Part shown: in pieces, positions 26,909-40,088 of the stretch
How the letters are laid out: every line of letters begins with the position of its first letter
Position numbering within the stretch: position 1 is the first letter of the stretch
From: Plasmodium malariae
Lineage: Eukaryota > Apicomplexa > Aconoidasida > Haemosporida > Plasmodiidae
Length of the DNA stretch: 64,000 nt
Assembly: GCF_900090045.1 (NCBI RefSeq)
Contig: NC_041784.1
Location: forward strand, 2,148,001 to 2,212,000
Direction: 5' to 3'
Notes under the pieces: generated by a model
What the model saw: the letters and a program-made list of their open reading frames with translations, nothing else
What the model was told of the DNA's origin: nothing
Database searches by the model: none
Made by a program: the position numbers and the translations under genes

Positions 26909-27929
26909 ATGGGAAAAAAACAGAAGACAATCATATTTATTAATTTTTTTGGGTTCATCCTTTTATCTTGGATATGTCATTTTTACATTGATGTTGTATG
27001 ATAATATTATTTAAGGATATTCAAAATACTAATATTTTTCTGTTTTTTTTGTTAATACTTTTTTTTACTTCTCGCTTATTTATACTATTAATAACAAATA
27101 TTTACATATTATTATTTTAGAAAATGTTCAATATATCATTGGATAAGTACTGCGAGATTAAGAAAATACTAAAAATAAGGAATTATAGATTACTAGGAAA
27201 GTATACACATAATATGGATTTAAATTTTATATGTACAAAAGAAGAAATACCAAATATTGGATTAAATATTAGAAACGATATATGTAATAATGAAGAAAGT
27301 GTGAAAACACAAATGAAGCAGTCAAATGGAAGTTCACCAGGAAATACAAGAGGTCATAAAAAACATATGAAAAATAAAACTTGTACGTTTGAAACAAAAA
27401 AATATTCTCATATGGAGAAAAAGATATTCAAGGAACTTGATTATCAGGATTTTCTTAAAAACAACAGAACAATTAGTGATAAGTTGTACAAAAAAATAAT
27501 AATTAAAAAATACAGATTACGGTTTGCTTTGCCTTTAGTATTGTTTTTATTGTTCTCATTAGGATTAATATTAGATTTTCTTGTAATTGTGGCCTTAGGA
27601 GGGGGTTATATAAGTTATTGAGTTTTTCATTAGGTCCGTCAATAATGGGGAAATTTCACTGCTATTTGAAACCACTGTGGCTCGTTTTTCAAGTATTCAG
27701 TACCAAAAATAGTAATAGTACTACTGATTTTTATATAACACCGTTTTTTGATTTTCTAATATATTGCGTACTCTTCTTTATATTTGGTATAACTCTTATA
27801 TCAGGAATTATTTATTACCATAAAAAAGTAAAAAAATTTGAAAAAATTAAATTTAGAAAAGGTAAAATTAGTTATAACAGATATCTTTCAACTTACAAAG
27901 AAGTCTTTAATATGAAAAAAAAAATGTAA
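26909..27929 (+). pseudogene. fam-m gene with a single-base frameshift
   Basis: Exon 1 (26909-26995, 29 codons) has the typical LLSWICHF pattern and a GTATGA donor. Exon 2 starts at 27121 after TTATTTTAG. It carries RLLGK at residues 52-56 (PEXEL-like, Lys in the last position), the fam-m landmarks KNKTCTFETKKYS, MEKKIFKELDY and NNRTISDKLYKKII, and a first membrane segment (LRFALPLVLFLLFSLGLILD). Right after LILDF the frame is lost and ends at TGA 27619-27621. Reading one base over from the T-run at 27576-27579 gives SCNCGLRRGLYKLLS and continues through the second membrane segment to the basic end (YYHKKVKKFEKIKFRKG) and TAA at 27929. All other features are intact, so this is either a very recent pseudogene or one T missing from the sequence. 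Confidence 0.88.
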
Positions 27930-28319
27930 TATCTTTAATTTTTACACTTATCAAACATATATATAATTTGGTGTTTTTTTGTAAATTTACCTATATGCAC
28001 ATGATTTTTCTGATACATTACAGTAAAAAAAATTAAATTTTTAGTTTTTTTAACATTGTAATTGTTTTAATATTTTTTAAATTGTATTATAATGAATGAT
28101 TTTGGATCAAGTATATATTATGGTTTCATAAATGCATTTTTGTATTTAAGTAGAACTATATGAAAAATATATGTTTGAGCGTTAAGTAAATATACAACAA
28201 TGCTACATATATAATTTTACTAAAGTGTGATAATTTATATTTGAAATAAAAAATGGTAACTTTTATTACATGTATGTTGTTCTAGTCTAAAATAATTGTG
28301 TTTTTTTTATGTTATATAG

Positions 28320-28366
28320 AAAATGTGTTATTAGTTTAAAATTAATAACAAATGTGTCTTTTTCCA
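28320..28366 (+). repeat. Shared 3'-flank block (copy 2)
   Basis: AAAATGTGTTATTAGTTT and, shortly after, AACAAATGTGTCTTTTTCC lie about 390-435 bases after the fam-m stop. This is one of the clearest copies of the 3' block. Confidence 0.6.
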
Positions 28367-31300
28367 TATATAATGTAAGGAATATAATATATTTGTTGTA
28401 CCGATATGTATGTATATATATATATATATATTAAATAATAAACTAAATATTTATTATAAAACATATTTTTTATACGAAATATGTTATTAGATATATTTTT
28501 CAAAATTTTTTTAATGTACTATTAGTTTTTTTTGCATGATATAAATATAAAGTTATAAAAATATAATAAAAATATATCATAATTAGGAATGAATCATTTA
28601 TAATTATTTAATAATTCTCAAATTATATATCCTTTCAATTTAATGAATGGTTAAAATAACATTTAATTGTTGTATTAATTCATTTTCGAAAAATGTATTA
28701 AATGTTTGCTATATTGAAATTTTATAAGTAAATAATTTAAATATGCATATTATTATATTATTAAAATATAAAATTAATGGATTAAATATAATTATATATT
28801 AATATATTTTATGTATAAACTTTATTTTTTTTTTATAATATATAATAATTTAAAAATTTTACTTATATCTATAGTAATTATATTATGTTTAATGATTACG
28901 AAAATAAATATATTTTTCCATTAATATAATAGAGTGTTAGTATTTCTTTATATATTTATTCAATTTATTATTATTATTATACATAAATATATTAATTTCT
29001 ATGTTACTGTACTAAAATTGTATAGAATTACAATATTTTATAAAGGAAATGTCTATTTCTTTTATGTTTATAACACTCATTAAGTAAAATAAAAGTTAAA
29101 AAATTAAATTTTTTTTTTTTTATTGTAAGTAATAAGTAACTAATAATATTATTTGTTGTTAGATAAGTTTTATGAAGATATCTTTAGATAATTATTCTAA
29201 TTTTTTTATGAGGCATGATTAAATATGTGAATGACATAATGCTTCTCATGAAAATTTTTGCTCGTTATATTAATGAAAAAGTTTCATTTATTAAATAAGC
29301 TTTTTTAAAGATTTAAATGATAATTATTATATAACATTAATATACATTTTAGTTATTACACTTTCTTACATTTAAATAGTATTTTTAGTCAATAAAATTA
29401 TGCATGCATATATTTTTTTTATTTTAAATGTACTTTAAGAACGTAGAGAATATACGACTAGTGTATACGCATAACCAACATGTGTTGAATGAAAATATTG
29501 CTAATAGGAACTTTAATAAAAAAAAAATTTTTAATTTCACATGGCAAGAATTTTTAATTTGTATTAATATTTAAGTTACCATTGAAAAAAAATTAGAATT
29601 GCAGTTACACATATTATAATTAAATTATAAAATAAAATATATTTATTAAATATGCATTATAATCTATAAATAAGCTTAATTGAATTTAATAAATGTACTG
29701 CATCACTGAAAACAAAAATATTTTATAACATTATTATTTTAATAATATTTAAATGAATTTTATTATTATTGTTCAGGATAAAAAATAGAGCATCTAATTT
29801 TATTTGATTTTGAAATTTTATATGATATAAAGTAATATAAATTTTAATATTAAATTATAAGTAATCTATTTTAAAAAAATAAAATAAAGTGTGATATTAT
29901 AATAATTTAATATGAAATAAGCAAGTTATATTTTAGTTGGGGAATGAGAAATGAAGTTAAAACATTAAAATTTTATGATCATAGTAATTTAAGTATATTG
30001 TAAATTTTGTTCTATATGATTAAATAATTTATTTTGTTATATATGATTCAGTGTGAATTTATAAAAAATAACATAATCGCTACTCTGTATATTTAATGTA
30101 ATTCAATAAATAAAAATAATTAGTTCTCATATACATCTGAATAATATAAGGTAATTATAAAATAAAGTTGCTAAGTACGAAACATAATTTTAACTTATGT
30201 GTATGAAAAAACTATATTGCACTGTCTTATAAGCACTTCTATAAGAAATAAAAAAAAAAAAAATATATAAAAAAAATGAAAAATAGAAAGTTCAGTTCAT
30301 ATGCATACGTTAATGCACGCGAGAAAAATTTATTCAATTATATGTAATGTTATATATTTATTACGTAATCATTACTTAATCATGGTAATGTATATTCATG
30401 TTTAAATATAATATCTAAGAAGTAAAATTACTTGAAATTTAATTACATAATAAATTAGATATAATATATATATAAAAGAAAGAAAATAGCTTATATATTT
30501 TAAATAAATTCTAAGTTTAATATACGTAAAACATAAGTATTCAGAATCATTTTATAGTATAAGGAATATATACATTTAAAAATGTATCTCATAATGCAAT
30601 ACAATATGCAAATTTTACTAATTATTAAAATAGTTTGAGGATTATCTTTATAAAAATGTATGTTTTGAATGAATCGAAATATACGGTGACCATATAATGA
30701 TATTTATAAACAAAATATATACCTTTCTAACTCATAAAATAACTATATATAACAAATGTTATGGAATAATAATTTTGTTATGTTAATTACCGTGTTATTA
30801 TTTTTGTAATTAAAATATTGTAGCTTAAATGTAATCGCATTCTTTTTACTTTTATGTTTATTAAATTTTTTTTAAGAAACTACGAAGTTTTTCATGTATT
30901 ATTGAAAAAATATTTTGTTCTTATTATATATTAAACATTTTACTCGTATTGTTTATAATAATGAACAATAAATTAGAATTACATTATTATATTTACTAAA
31001 TGAATTTCCATAAACAATATTAACTTGATTCTGAATTTCTTTTTCTTTAAATATTTTAGTCATAGTATGTTTTTATAAGGAACCAAGTAATTAACTATGA
31101 ATTTGTCGAACTTTTTTCATAATAAAAAATAATTAATGATAATTATTGTGGAGATTCTTATTATATTATTATATACATTAACAGAAAAAATTATATATAT
31201 AAATTTTATTTTTAGATATATATAGAATGATATTTTTTTGAAGTTATTGTTATTACATGCAGAGGATTATTAATTTATTTTAGGATATATTTATTTTTAT

Positions 31301-31754
31301 ATACATAAATATAAATATTAATTTTTGTTTTATGAATATTTTGTAAAAATATTGTGAATTAATAAATTCATAATATATTATTGAGCAATATTAAAATGTA
31401 TTCCAAAAAATGAACAATATATTTTATATATTTATGATAAAAGAATAATTATTATTGTTTAAACTTTTTATATTATAAAAATTTTGAGAAATTTTGAATT
31501 ACGAAAAAAAATATTTAGAATAATATATTATATTTTATGCATATATTAATTTAAATATAATTATTTCGGAATAACCTATAGTTTTTTAAAATGGAAAATT
31601 GTTTTTTTAAATATTAATTTTTAATTATTATTTTATATTAACTACCCTCAATTATATGAGTGAACAACTATATGACATAGTTTGTATAAATTAGCATGAG
31701 TGGTTCAATATATATTTTAAATTAATAATAAAAACATTAATGTATATTATTATT

Positions 31755-31774
31755 TAGTCTCCACATTATATATT
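31755..31774 (+). repeat. Shared 5'-flank block, weak copy (32179 gene)
   Basis: AGTCTCCACATTATATATT lies about 415 bases before the ATG at 32179, at the position occupied by TTCTCTACATTCTATAT before other array genes. The match is partial. Confidence 0.3.
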
Positions 31775-32178
31775 TTTGATATGGTAAATATAAACAATAT
31801 TTAAAAATATGCCGAAATAAATGTTTTTATTTTATTTTTTCATTATTCCATATAATACGTTAATAATTACTGTAGTGTTAAATAATTCATTTTTATATTT
31901 TGGATATTTAAGTTAAAATCCTAATTAGATTATTATGGTTAAAGATACTTTATTATAAAAAACATAATGATAAATATTTTAAGTTATTTTTTTAAATTAA
32001 ATTTTTTTATATTATGCAATATATTATCTTAACATTTTAGTGAGAATTTATGAAAATATATGAAATGTTGAAATAAAATTAAAATATTGAAAGTAGCATC
32101 CTTCTATATTTGGTGTATATTACAGCATTGCTAATTATTTTTCATTCTGAATATATTCAAATATTAAGAAAATGTATC

Positions 32179-32946
32179 ATGGAGCAAAATTTTGTGCAAT
32201 ATTTATTAATTAAAACTGCGGTATTTATCCTTTTATTTTGGATATGTCAATTTAACAATGATATGGTATGATTATATTATTTAATTATATTTATATTTTT
32301 CATATTTTTCAAATTTTATATTTATTAATTCTTTTTTTAAGCAAGATATTACATATTTCGTTAAATAACAAATATATTTTTTTTTTCGAGCCCTTATCAG
32401 AGATCCACATATGATAATTGCAAATTTATTATAAAATTAGATGTGAGTTTGTCTCGAATGATGGCGGCACATAAAAAGGAAAATCATTCAAATATTAAAT
32501 GTATAAAGAAGGAAATGAAAAATAATGGAAAATACAAAAAAAAGGAATCATCTAATACTAACACGGCAATCACAGTAAAAAATAGAAAGCTAGACAAAAT
32601 ATATTATAAAAATTTAGTTAGTTATATGGCAAATGCTGATTTTAAGTATTTAAGAAAAAGTATGAAAAAAAAAGTATTTCAGATATGTGTTTTAGCTAGC
32701 ATCCATATACTACTTGGAATACTACTAATTGTTTTAGAAAAATTAAATTATTTAAAAGTTATAAAGTTAGCTAATACTTTAAATTTATCAACTCTAGGAT
32801 TTGTGATATTCATGTATATAGTTATACTAAGTATGTTTTATCTTTATAAAAAATTTCATATATATATAAAGTCAACACGTATAAAAGCTGATATATATAA
32901 TACGGCATATCCTTCTTTCCGTCAAGTAGTCTTTTATAAAGATTAA
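32179..32946 (+). CDS. Plasmodium exported 2TM protein (2 exons)
   Basis: Exon 1 (32179-32265, 29 codons) is a signal anchor (LLIKTAVFILLFWICQF) with a GTATGA donor. Exon 2 (32401-32946) follows CTTATCAG in phase 0; the product is 210 residues. The ATG at 32172 is in another frame. Exon 2 has RMMAA at about residues 48-52, a poor PEXEL fit, then a Lys/Asn-rich stretch, a conserved-looking YKNLVSYMANADFKYLRKS segment, and two membrane segments (about 122-141 and 160-179). The tail (KADIYNTAYPSFRQVVFYKD) is longer than in fam-m. It resembles the broad group of Plasmodium exported proteins of unknown function and is distinct from fam-l and fam-m. No breaks were seen. Confidence 0.82.
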
Positions 32947-35900
32947 TATCTATAAGTTCCCATTTTATATACACAAATAATAAGTATACATTTAATTGCT
33001 TATATTTAAACAATGCTTCTTCTCTTAGCTGACCATTTTGATATGCAATAAAAAAAATAAACGCTACTATTTGCTTTGTTGATTTGAATATTATAATTTC
33101 TTTTTTTTTGCTTATTATATTATTTTTAATCCTTAATAAATTGTTGTATTTTACGTATATATTTTTGTATATAACTATATTTTTATGAAAAATACTATAT
33201 GTGCTTAAAAATTAATATAGATAATAACAATTTATATTATTTTGTTCACATCATGTGTGAATTTTGTTTTTTACTGTAAAATATAGTGTTCATGATTTTC
33301 TATCTTGTACTCAACTAAATGAATGTTTGATGAACAAATTAAAATAGTGTATTATTTGTGTCAAATTAAAAGTAAATGTGTCTTTTGATTAATATGAAAA
33401 TTGAAAAGGTTGAATGCAGTTATATAGTTATAACTTTATTTTGTCTAAATAAGCAAAACTAATTAATTATAGGTTCCATAGAGTTAATTTTTTATGTATA
33501 AATTGACATGTAATATAAAGATACTTTGTGTAAGCTAAAAATAAATTTTCAAAAAGGAAATCATTCAAACATGATAAATTATCTTATGTGATAATTTTAA
33601 AATAACATATATGATAATTACTTCTAATTATTTTTTTTTTTTTTTGATGTTTTTTTATTATGATGAAATAATTTGTTTAATTAATACTTAAAATTTTATA
33701 AAAGTATAAAAAGGCATAAATTATTTTTAGGATATTTTATAGTAATATATAAATTTAAACAGCTTTTTTCTTTTTGTTAATAATTTTAATTTGATATAAA
33801 CTCTAATTGTCTTATTAATATTATTAATATTTACACATTATTATTACATACATTATATAGTTAATATTACTTTGTATTATATAATATAACATACAATTTT
33901 TTTTTTTTAGATGGTTTTGAATGAGTTCGCTTAATAACATATATACATAAAAAAAGAACAAAATATTTAGTAAATAAAATATCTTATTCTACATATATTA
34001 GTTCTACTTGTTACATGTATTTAATGAATCATTAATTTTATGATGGTCTAATTTAGTAAAGTTTTTTTTTTTTTTTGATTAACATTATATTGAATAATTA
34101 TATATAAAACAGTATCAACTATGAATTTGTTATATATTTTTTAGCCATAGGAAATTAAAAAATAAAAATAGGTACCAATTATATACTATAGTTAAATGAA
34201 AAATAAGTCACTGTAAGAAAAATTGCAAATGTATCCTGAAATGATAAGTTTTAATAAAATTATTAGCAGTAATAGAGTAATGGACAAGAAAAAATTTTTG
34301 TACAGTAAAGATCATTCTAAAAATGTTACTTAAAGAAACAGTAATATAATAACATTTTGAATTTAAATATATATGTTATGACATCATATTATTTTAAACA
34401 AAATTATAAAATAAAAAAAGCATATACTCCACCGTTATATAATATTAATAACAGTATATATTAGAAAAAACATGAACTACTATTATAAAGTTTTTAATTA
34501 AGATAAATGAATACTATAAATGATACCGTATTAAAAAGATATAAAAAAATTAATGGATTAATATATACATATATATATATTAATTAAAATATTTTCCTAT
34601 ATACAAAAAATACATATGAATAAATATTTATGAAATAAACCTATTAATGTGTGATATATCCATTTATTCAATGGAAGAATATTTATTTAGCTAAAAATTG
34701 AAATTTTTCTATAAATGATATTTCCATTTAGATGAAAATGTATAATTAATTATGACTGATATAAATGTTTTTAATAAATATATCATTAAAAATAAAATTT
34801 AGGAGAAAAAAAAATGATCCTAAAAATGTCAAACCATATACTTGACATGATAATTTAAAAACTATTGATTAGATAAAAGATTATAGTTTTATCTAACTTC
34901 TTTGATTAAGTAATCTGAATAAGATATAGTATTAATAAATAAGGTAATACGTTATATTTTTTATATAAATTAAAATATGCAATATATGATAACGTAAGAA
35001 TCTCTCAAAGGTGTAGGACTAATTATCTTACTAATATTCATTATAAATATATTTATAATAGATTTATACATTATATAAATATGAAATCGCGAAATACATA
35101 AATACCTTATTTTAATACTGTTTCTCTTAGAGTAATACTATATATAGCGCTTATAATTAAATTATTTTTTTTATATTGTTTTTATATAAACTATTTTTTT
35201 TAAGGAGATTAAATTAATTAAAAAAATTAGTAACAATTTATTATTTATATTATTAAAATAATATATTTAATATTTAATAATTTCATAATTAACTCAAGAC
35301 TATAAGTGAAAAAAACAGAAACGAATAAAAATATTGATATACACATATATGTAATTTTCTAAGCATATTTCAATATAGCGTCTCATTTATTTTATATACA
35401 TTACATAAATAATAGTTATACTTAAATATGTTAATTTGCGTAGAATTTATTTATAAATTAATAAAAAATAATTACCAAATTTTTACCTTTTTCAAAATTT
35501 TCGGGAAAAAAATTAATATATTAAAAATTTTTATATGTTTTATTGTATAATATACTATATAATAACTTATAGAACGTTTTAAATGTAAATTATTATACGT
35601 TTTTTTTTTACGTTATATATTTTTGGAATTTCCATTGAATTATCTAAATTACTAAGAAGAATTTTTTTCTAAATACGTTTTTACATTTTTTTATTAACGC
35701 TAATATTTCCTTAGAATTTTTAAATATATAATATTTTAATATAACTAAAAAAAATATATTTATAAATAACTGAATAATCACAGTTAATGCATGCATTATT
35801 GGTAATGATAAATAAAGTACATTTTTTTAAATTATATATAAATTACGGTATATTTCTTTTATTAATATGTTACATATGTTTAAAATCAGTAATTTGTATT

Positions 35901-36648
35901 GTGTTATTTAAATACCAAAATTTTGTACCAGAATTACATCTTACTATCATATTTTTACGAAAAGAATGTTTAAGCTTTTTACATATGCAAAGGCATATAT
36001 CATATCTTGGATCATAATTTATACGATAAAAAAAAATTTGTATTTTTTTATTTTTTCTTTACATTTCTGTCATTGTAATTATATTATATATGTGAAATTT
36101 ACGTTTTTTAAATAAAAAATAATGCTTAGAAAAAAAAATATGTAAAAATTACTGATGTTATTTACAGGATATTTATCATAAAAATAATAATTTTATTAAT
36201 GTTATGTGATAATATATTTATTCTTATCACATAAACCGTTTTGTTTTATATATAAAGAAAAATCATAAGGAAACCTAAAATTCATTTTATTTTATTCTGT
36301 TTGAAATGTACTAACAATGAAATTTATTATTACTCTGTTAAGAAGCTAAAATGTAAATATATTTTCAACATTTATTAATAAAATTAGGACTACTAAAAAT
36401 TATTATAATTAATGTTAATTTTTTAATTAGTAAATATATTGAAATATTTACTAAAATATTTTTTATATTATTTTTTTTTTAAATTTCTATTTTTATTTTT
36501 TTTTTTTCTGAATTTATTACTCTTTCTATGCATAAAATCAGATAACAAAGGAAATGAAAAAATATTTTTATTACAATTTTGTAAATATATAGTAAATTAT
36601 TAACATGTTTAAAGACATTAAGCAAAATAATTTTGGAATGAATATAAA
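32947..36648. other. Intergenic region between array genes
   Basis: About 3.7 kb. It has a 3'-flank block at 33341-33388. A hydrophobic 76-codon ATG frame at 35787-36017 lacks splice sites and family motifs and is left uncalled. A short coding-like patch near 34260-34340 is too small to assign. Confidence 0.55.
33341..33388 (+). repeat. Shared 3'-flank block (copy 3)
   Basis: AATAGTGTATTATTTGTG, then AAGTAAATGTGTCTTTTGAT, about 395-440 bases after the stop of the exported 2TM gene. Its presence shows that the flank is shared beyond fam-m. Confidence 0.5.
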
Positions 36649-37546
36649 ATGATATCTTTTATTTTAGATAAAAATATTATATTTATATTTTTTGTTTGGA
36701 TATATTATTATTTCTGTGATGCGGTATAATTATAACATTGAAGAAAATTTTCTCCATATTTTATGATGATTCCTGTTATATATACACATATATCAACTGA
36801 AACAAAATATTTACTTTGTGCGTAGAAAAATATATCAAACTATAAAAAATTAAAACATTTTATTTTCTTTGTAGCATAACTTTGGTAAAATTTTAGGTAT
36901 GAAAACTATTCAAAATATATCATTATATTCAAGAACATATAGATTATTATCAAAATTTAACAATGAAAAAATAAAGGTTTCATTAGAACGTAACTTACAT
37001 AGAAATGGATATAACGATATAAAAAAAAAAAAAAAAAATTGTCAATTAAAAAATTATGGTAATAGTACTGGAGCGGAATATAATGGAAAGGGCAGAACTA
37101 AAAATAAAAATAATTCAGGATTTGAGGAAAAAAAATTACTGAGGAAGTGCATATATGTATTATGTAAACCATTTGTAGAAATAGATAAAATATTTGAAAA
37201 ATTAATTTATAAAGGATTTATTGCAATATATGAATATAGGAAATGTACAGATTCTATCCAAAAAAAAAATTTGAAATTTTCAGCGTGTAAAAGTGCTGTT
37301 TTAACTTTTGCTATACCGTCAATAATTTTTGTTACAGTACTTTCATTACTTTTGTTAGTTTGTCCTCCGCTAGGTAATCTAGTGTTGGGGGAAAGTAGTC
37401 AATCTTTTCAAGGATTTATGACAAAATCTGAAATGCAAGCTTTTTTATTGTCGTTATTTATATTAAGTATCACCATGGTAATCTATATACTGGTAAAATT
37501 TATAAATTATGTAATAGAAGTAGGGGGAGATGAAATAGGAAACTAG
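36649..37546 (+). CDS. Exported 2TM protein, tandem paralogue A (2 exons)
   Basis: Exon 1 (36649-36723, 25 codons) is a hydrophobic anchor (IIFIFFVWIYYYF) with a GTATAA donor. Exon 2 (36875-37546) follows CTTTGTAG in phase 0, giving 248 residues. RLLSK at residues 48-52 is PEXEL-like, with its Arg at codon 23 of exon 2. The central part has CKPFVEIDKIFEKLIYKGF and YEYRKCTD, followed by two membrane segments (about 167-187 and 214-234) and a short tail. The gene at 39185 shares these motifs in the same order, so the two are paralogues, probably a tandem duplication. An 18-base A run at 37021-37038 encodes five Lys and is a frameshift risk, although the frame is open here. The function is unknown; it likely acts in the infected red cell. 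Confidence 0.85.
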
Positions 37547-38989
37547 TTAAAATGAATGCATTGGTTTCAGAAAATTTTTGTTTTTGTAAATAATGAAGAT
37601 TTTCTATTCGCATAATGAAATTGTGAATTAAATTTTTTGTTTTGTTTTGTTTTGTTTTCATTATTATATTAAACTAGCTAGATGTCATGCACTTATACAT
37701 AACTATAAAAATATACATATTTATTATTTACACTATTTATAGTGTTTCGAAATTTTTTTTCCCATAATAATGTATTCTTTTGAAGGAATTTAATACTATC
37801 ATTTGGTGCAATTACATAAATGTATATACATATAAAAGCATGAAATAAAAAAATTATTACCTTATTTTATGCAGTGTTGCATAGTAATATGTGTTATATA
37901 ATATATTTAAAATTATTATAATTCTTTTCTCTTATTTTCAATTAATAATTTTTTAGAACAGTAACTTAATTTGATATATTAGTACCAAATAATTATTTAT
38001 AATTAAAATAATTTATTTAATATATAATATTTTTATAATTAGTTGAATTCATCAAATGCTAAAAATAGGAATGGATGAAAATATTGGGATATTAGTTTTT
38101 CTTCTTTTACTTATAACATTATTAAAAGGGATATTTTATATAGCTTGAACCAGTTTCTCTAAAATTATTTAATGTAAAATTATTTTATATTGGAATTTAT
38201 TTTTATATTTCATAATTGGTAAGAATATTTTTTCATTAAATTTACTTTAATATTTTTATTTTCTCTAATTTTTTTTAATATTATTATTTTTATATAACTT
38301 ATAAGTTTGCATTATTTTAACAAGATATAAAAAATTATATAAATAAGTGAACTCATAAAGTGTATTAATTTTTAACAATAATAAATAATATATATTTTTT
38401 ATAATTATATAAAAATTATCATGTAATACTAATAATAAATATGGCAAAAACCTATAAAACAGATAATATTGAGTTTTCTTCTTAAAATGCAAAAGTTTGT
38501 ATGTTAATTCAATCCTCCAATGAAACTTCTACAATAAAAATGCATGAACATAATAAAAATTCAAGTATATATCAGATGCAACTTTATAATTTTTACTATA
38601 ACAAAAATATGTAGTTTTTTTTTTTCATTATATTACAGGAATTATATTCTAAATAATAATATAAGGTATTTTAATAACTGAAGAGAACTACGTTTATTTA
38701 TAGGAATCTAGACACTTCAATTACTATATTTCCAATGTATATTAATGTGATCGTTTATATAGCAGATTTTTTATATATTTTATATAAAACAAAAATATTA
38801 AGAATCGGAGAAGTCATTTTTTTTTTATTATTTTCTTAAGGTTAATAACAGCACAATTTAATATTTGTTCTTTTAGACGAATCAGAATAATGTATATATA
38901 TATTAGTAGATTTAGGAATAAAATTAATTCTAGCACATTTATTTTAATTGATGTTTTTTTATAAATAAAATCAATGGAGTTATTTAGAA
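37547..38989. other. Intergenic region between tandem paralogues
   Basis: About 1.4 kb with a (GTTTT)n repeat at 37635-37658. A minus-strand 75-codon frame at 38265-38492 is low-complexity and opposite to all neighbours, so it is not called. Confidence 0.6.
37635..37658. repeat. (GTTTT)n pentanucleotide repeat
   Basis: Four tandem GTTTT units follow a T run about 90 bases after the stop codon at 37546, possibly within the 3' UTR. Confidence 0.8.
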
Positions 38990-39167
38990 ATGCCTTTATA
39001 GTGTTGATATTTCTGTATTATTAATATTTGTGTTTTATTTAAAAAATTTGATACTATTTAAGGAAAAGAAATATGATAAATTAAAATAACAAATGAAAAG
39101 AGAATATTTTTCAACGACGTTTCTCGAATATGAAGCCTATTTTCTTACATGTATAAATATATTATAA
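38990..39167 (+). pseudogene. C-terminal relic of an exported 2TM gene
   Basis: In one frame this segment reads as a membrane segment (SVLLIFVFYLKNLILF) followed by a basic and polar tail (KEKKYDKLK, one in-frame TAA, then QMKREYFSTTFLEYEAYF) ending at TAA 39165-39167. This is the usual end of a Plasmodium exported 2TM protein. No N-terminal half or exon 1 could be read before it. It ends only 17 bases before the ATG of the next gene at 39185, so the old unit was probably truncated when that gene arrived or was duplicated. Confidence 0.6.
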
Positions 39168-39184
39168 CAATTAATCATAAAAAA

Positions 39185-40088
39185 ATGAAGGGGAATAGTA
39201 ACTATTTTATTTCCGTTAAAACCATAATATTTATCATTTTTAATTTCATTCTCTCTTATATTAATAATTTGGTATCACTATTACATTCTAGATAATTTCA
39301 TTTATATTTTTAATATTTTACGTTATATATGTATGTATATATATATATATATATATGTATTTAACGGAAATTTTTCTTTAAGTGTAAGAAAACATATCAC
39401 GTTAAATACAACATGAATATATTTTTTTTTTCTGTAGTGTAATTCTGATAAATCTTTATACTATAGAAACTGTATAAGTAGCATGTTAAATTCAAGAAAT
39501 AATAGAATATTATCAAAAGTTAAGAATAAAACAATCAATTGGGGATTCAAATATAAATTAGACCTAAAGAAAAATTATTATTTAGAAAATAAGAAATACG
39601 TTGGTGAATCAGATTGTGGTGAAAGAAGTGCATCCAAAAAAAAATATAGTTCAAAATTTGCAGACAAAGCATTAGTTAAGAAATATATGTCTTTTATATG
39701 TAAGCCATATACAGCAATAGATGCTTTTTTTGAAAAACTATTATACAGGGTATTTTGTACTATATATATATATAGGAAATGTACAGATCATACGCAGAAA
39801 AAATGTTTAAGACGTTCTGTATTTATAAAAACAGCTTTGACATTTTCTCTACCAGCAATACTTTTTTTAACAGCAACGGTACTATATATTTTATCTCAGT
39901 TTTTCTCTGACACTTGGAAGGAACTTATACCGATTGGGGGGACAAGTATTTTTTTAAATTATGTACGTGATAAATCACAGTTCATTGGACTATTATTATC
40001 TATTTTAAGTGTTTCAATGGTTATTTATACTCTGGTAAAATTCTTAAAATATGTAATTGAAGTAAGGAGAAATGAATTTAAAGCTTAG
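39185..40088 (+). CDS. Exported 2TM protein, tandem paralogue B (2 exons)
   Basis: Exon 1 (39185-39271, 29 codons) carries a signal anchor (FISVKTIIFIIFNFILSYI) with a GTATCA donor. Exon 2 (39438-40088) follows TTTTCTGTAG in phase 0, giving 245 residues. RILSK at residues 52-56 is PEXEL-like. The core motifs ICKPYTAIDAFFEKLLYRVF, YIYRKCTD and QKKCLRRS match those of the gene at 36649, as does the last membrane segment (SMVIYTLVKFLKYVIEV). Membrane segments lie at about 161-181 and 211-231. It is slightly more divergent in the N-terminal half of exon 2. The family has no name that I can support; it is distinct from fam-l and fam-m. No breaks were seen. Confidence 0.85.

Larger units (their letters stand above)
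27930..32178. other. Intergenic region between array genes
   Basis: About 4.2 kb with a shared 3'-flank block at 28320-28366, related 5'-flank blocks at 31755-31774 and about 31880-31920, and many A/T runs. No exon, relic or RNA gene was recognised. Confidence 0.6.

Noticed and set aside
32822..33013. Minus-strand frame at the end of the 32179 gene
   Set aside because: Antisense shadow that merely overlaps the gene's 3' end.
35787..36017. 76-codon ATG frame
   Set aside because: A real ATG and moderate composition made it tempting, but it is a single uniform hydrophobic frame with no exon 1, splice site or family resemblance.
38265..38492. Minus-strand 75-codon frame
   Set aside because: Low-complexity Leu/Tyr/Asn sequence, antiparallel to all neighbours.
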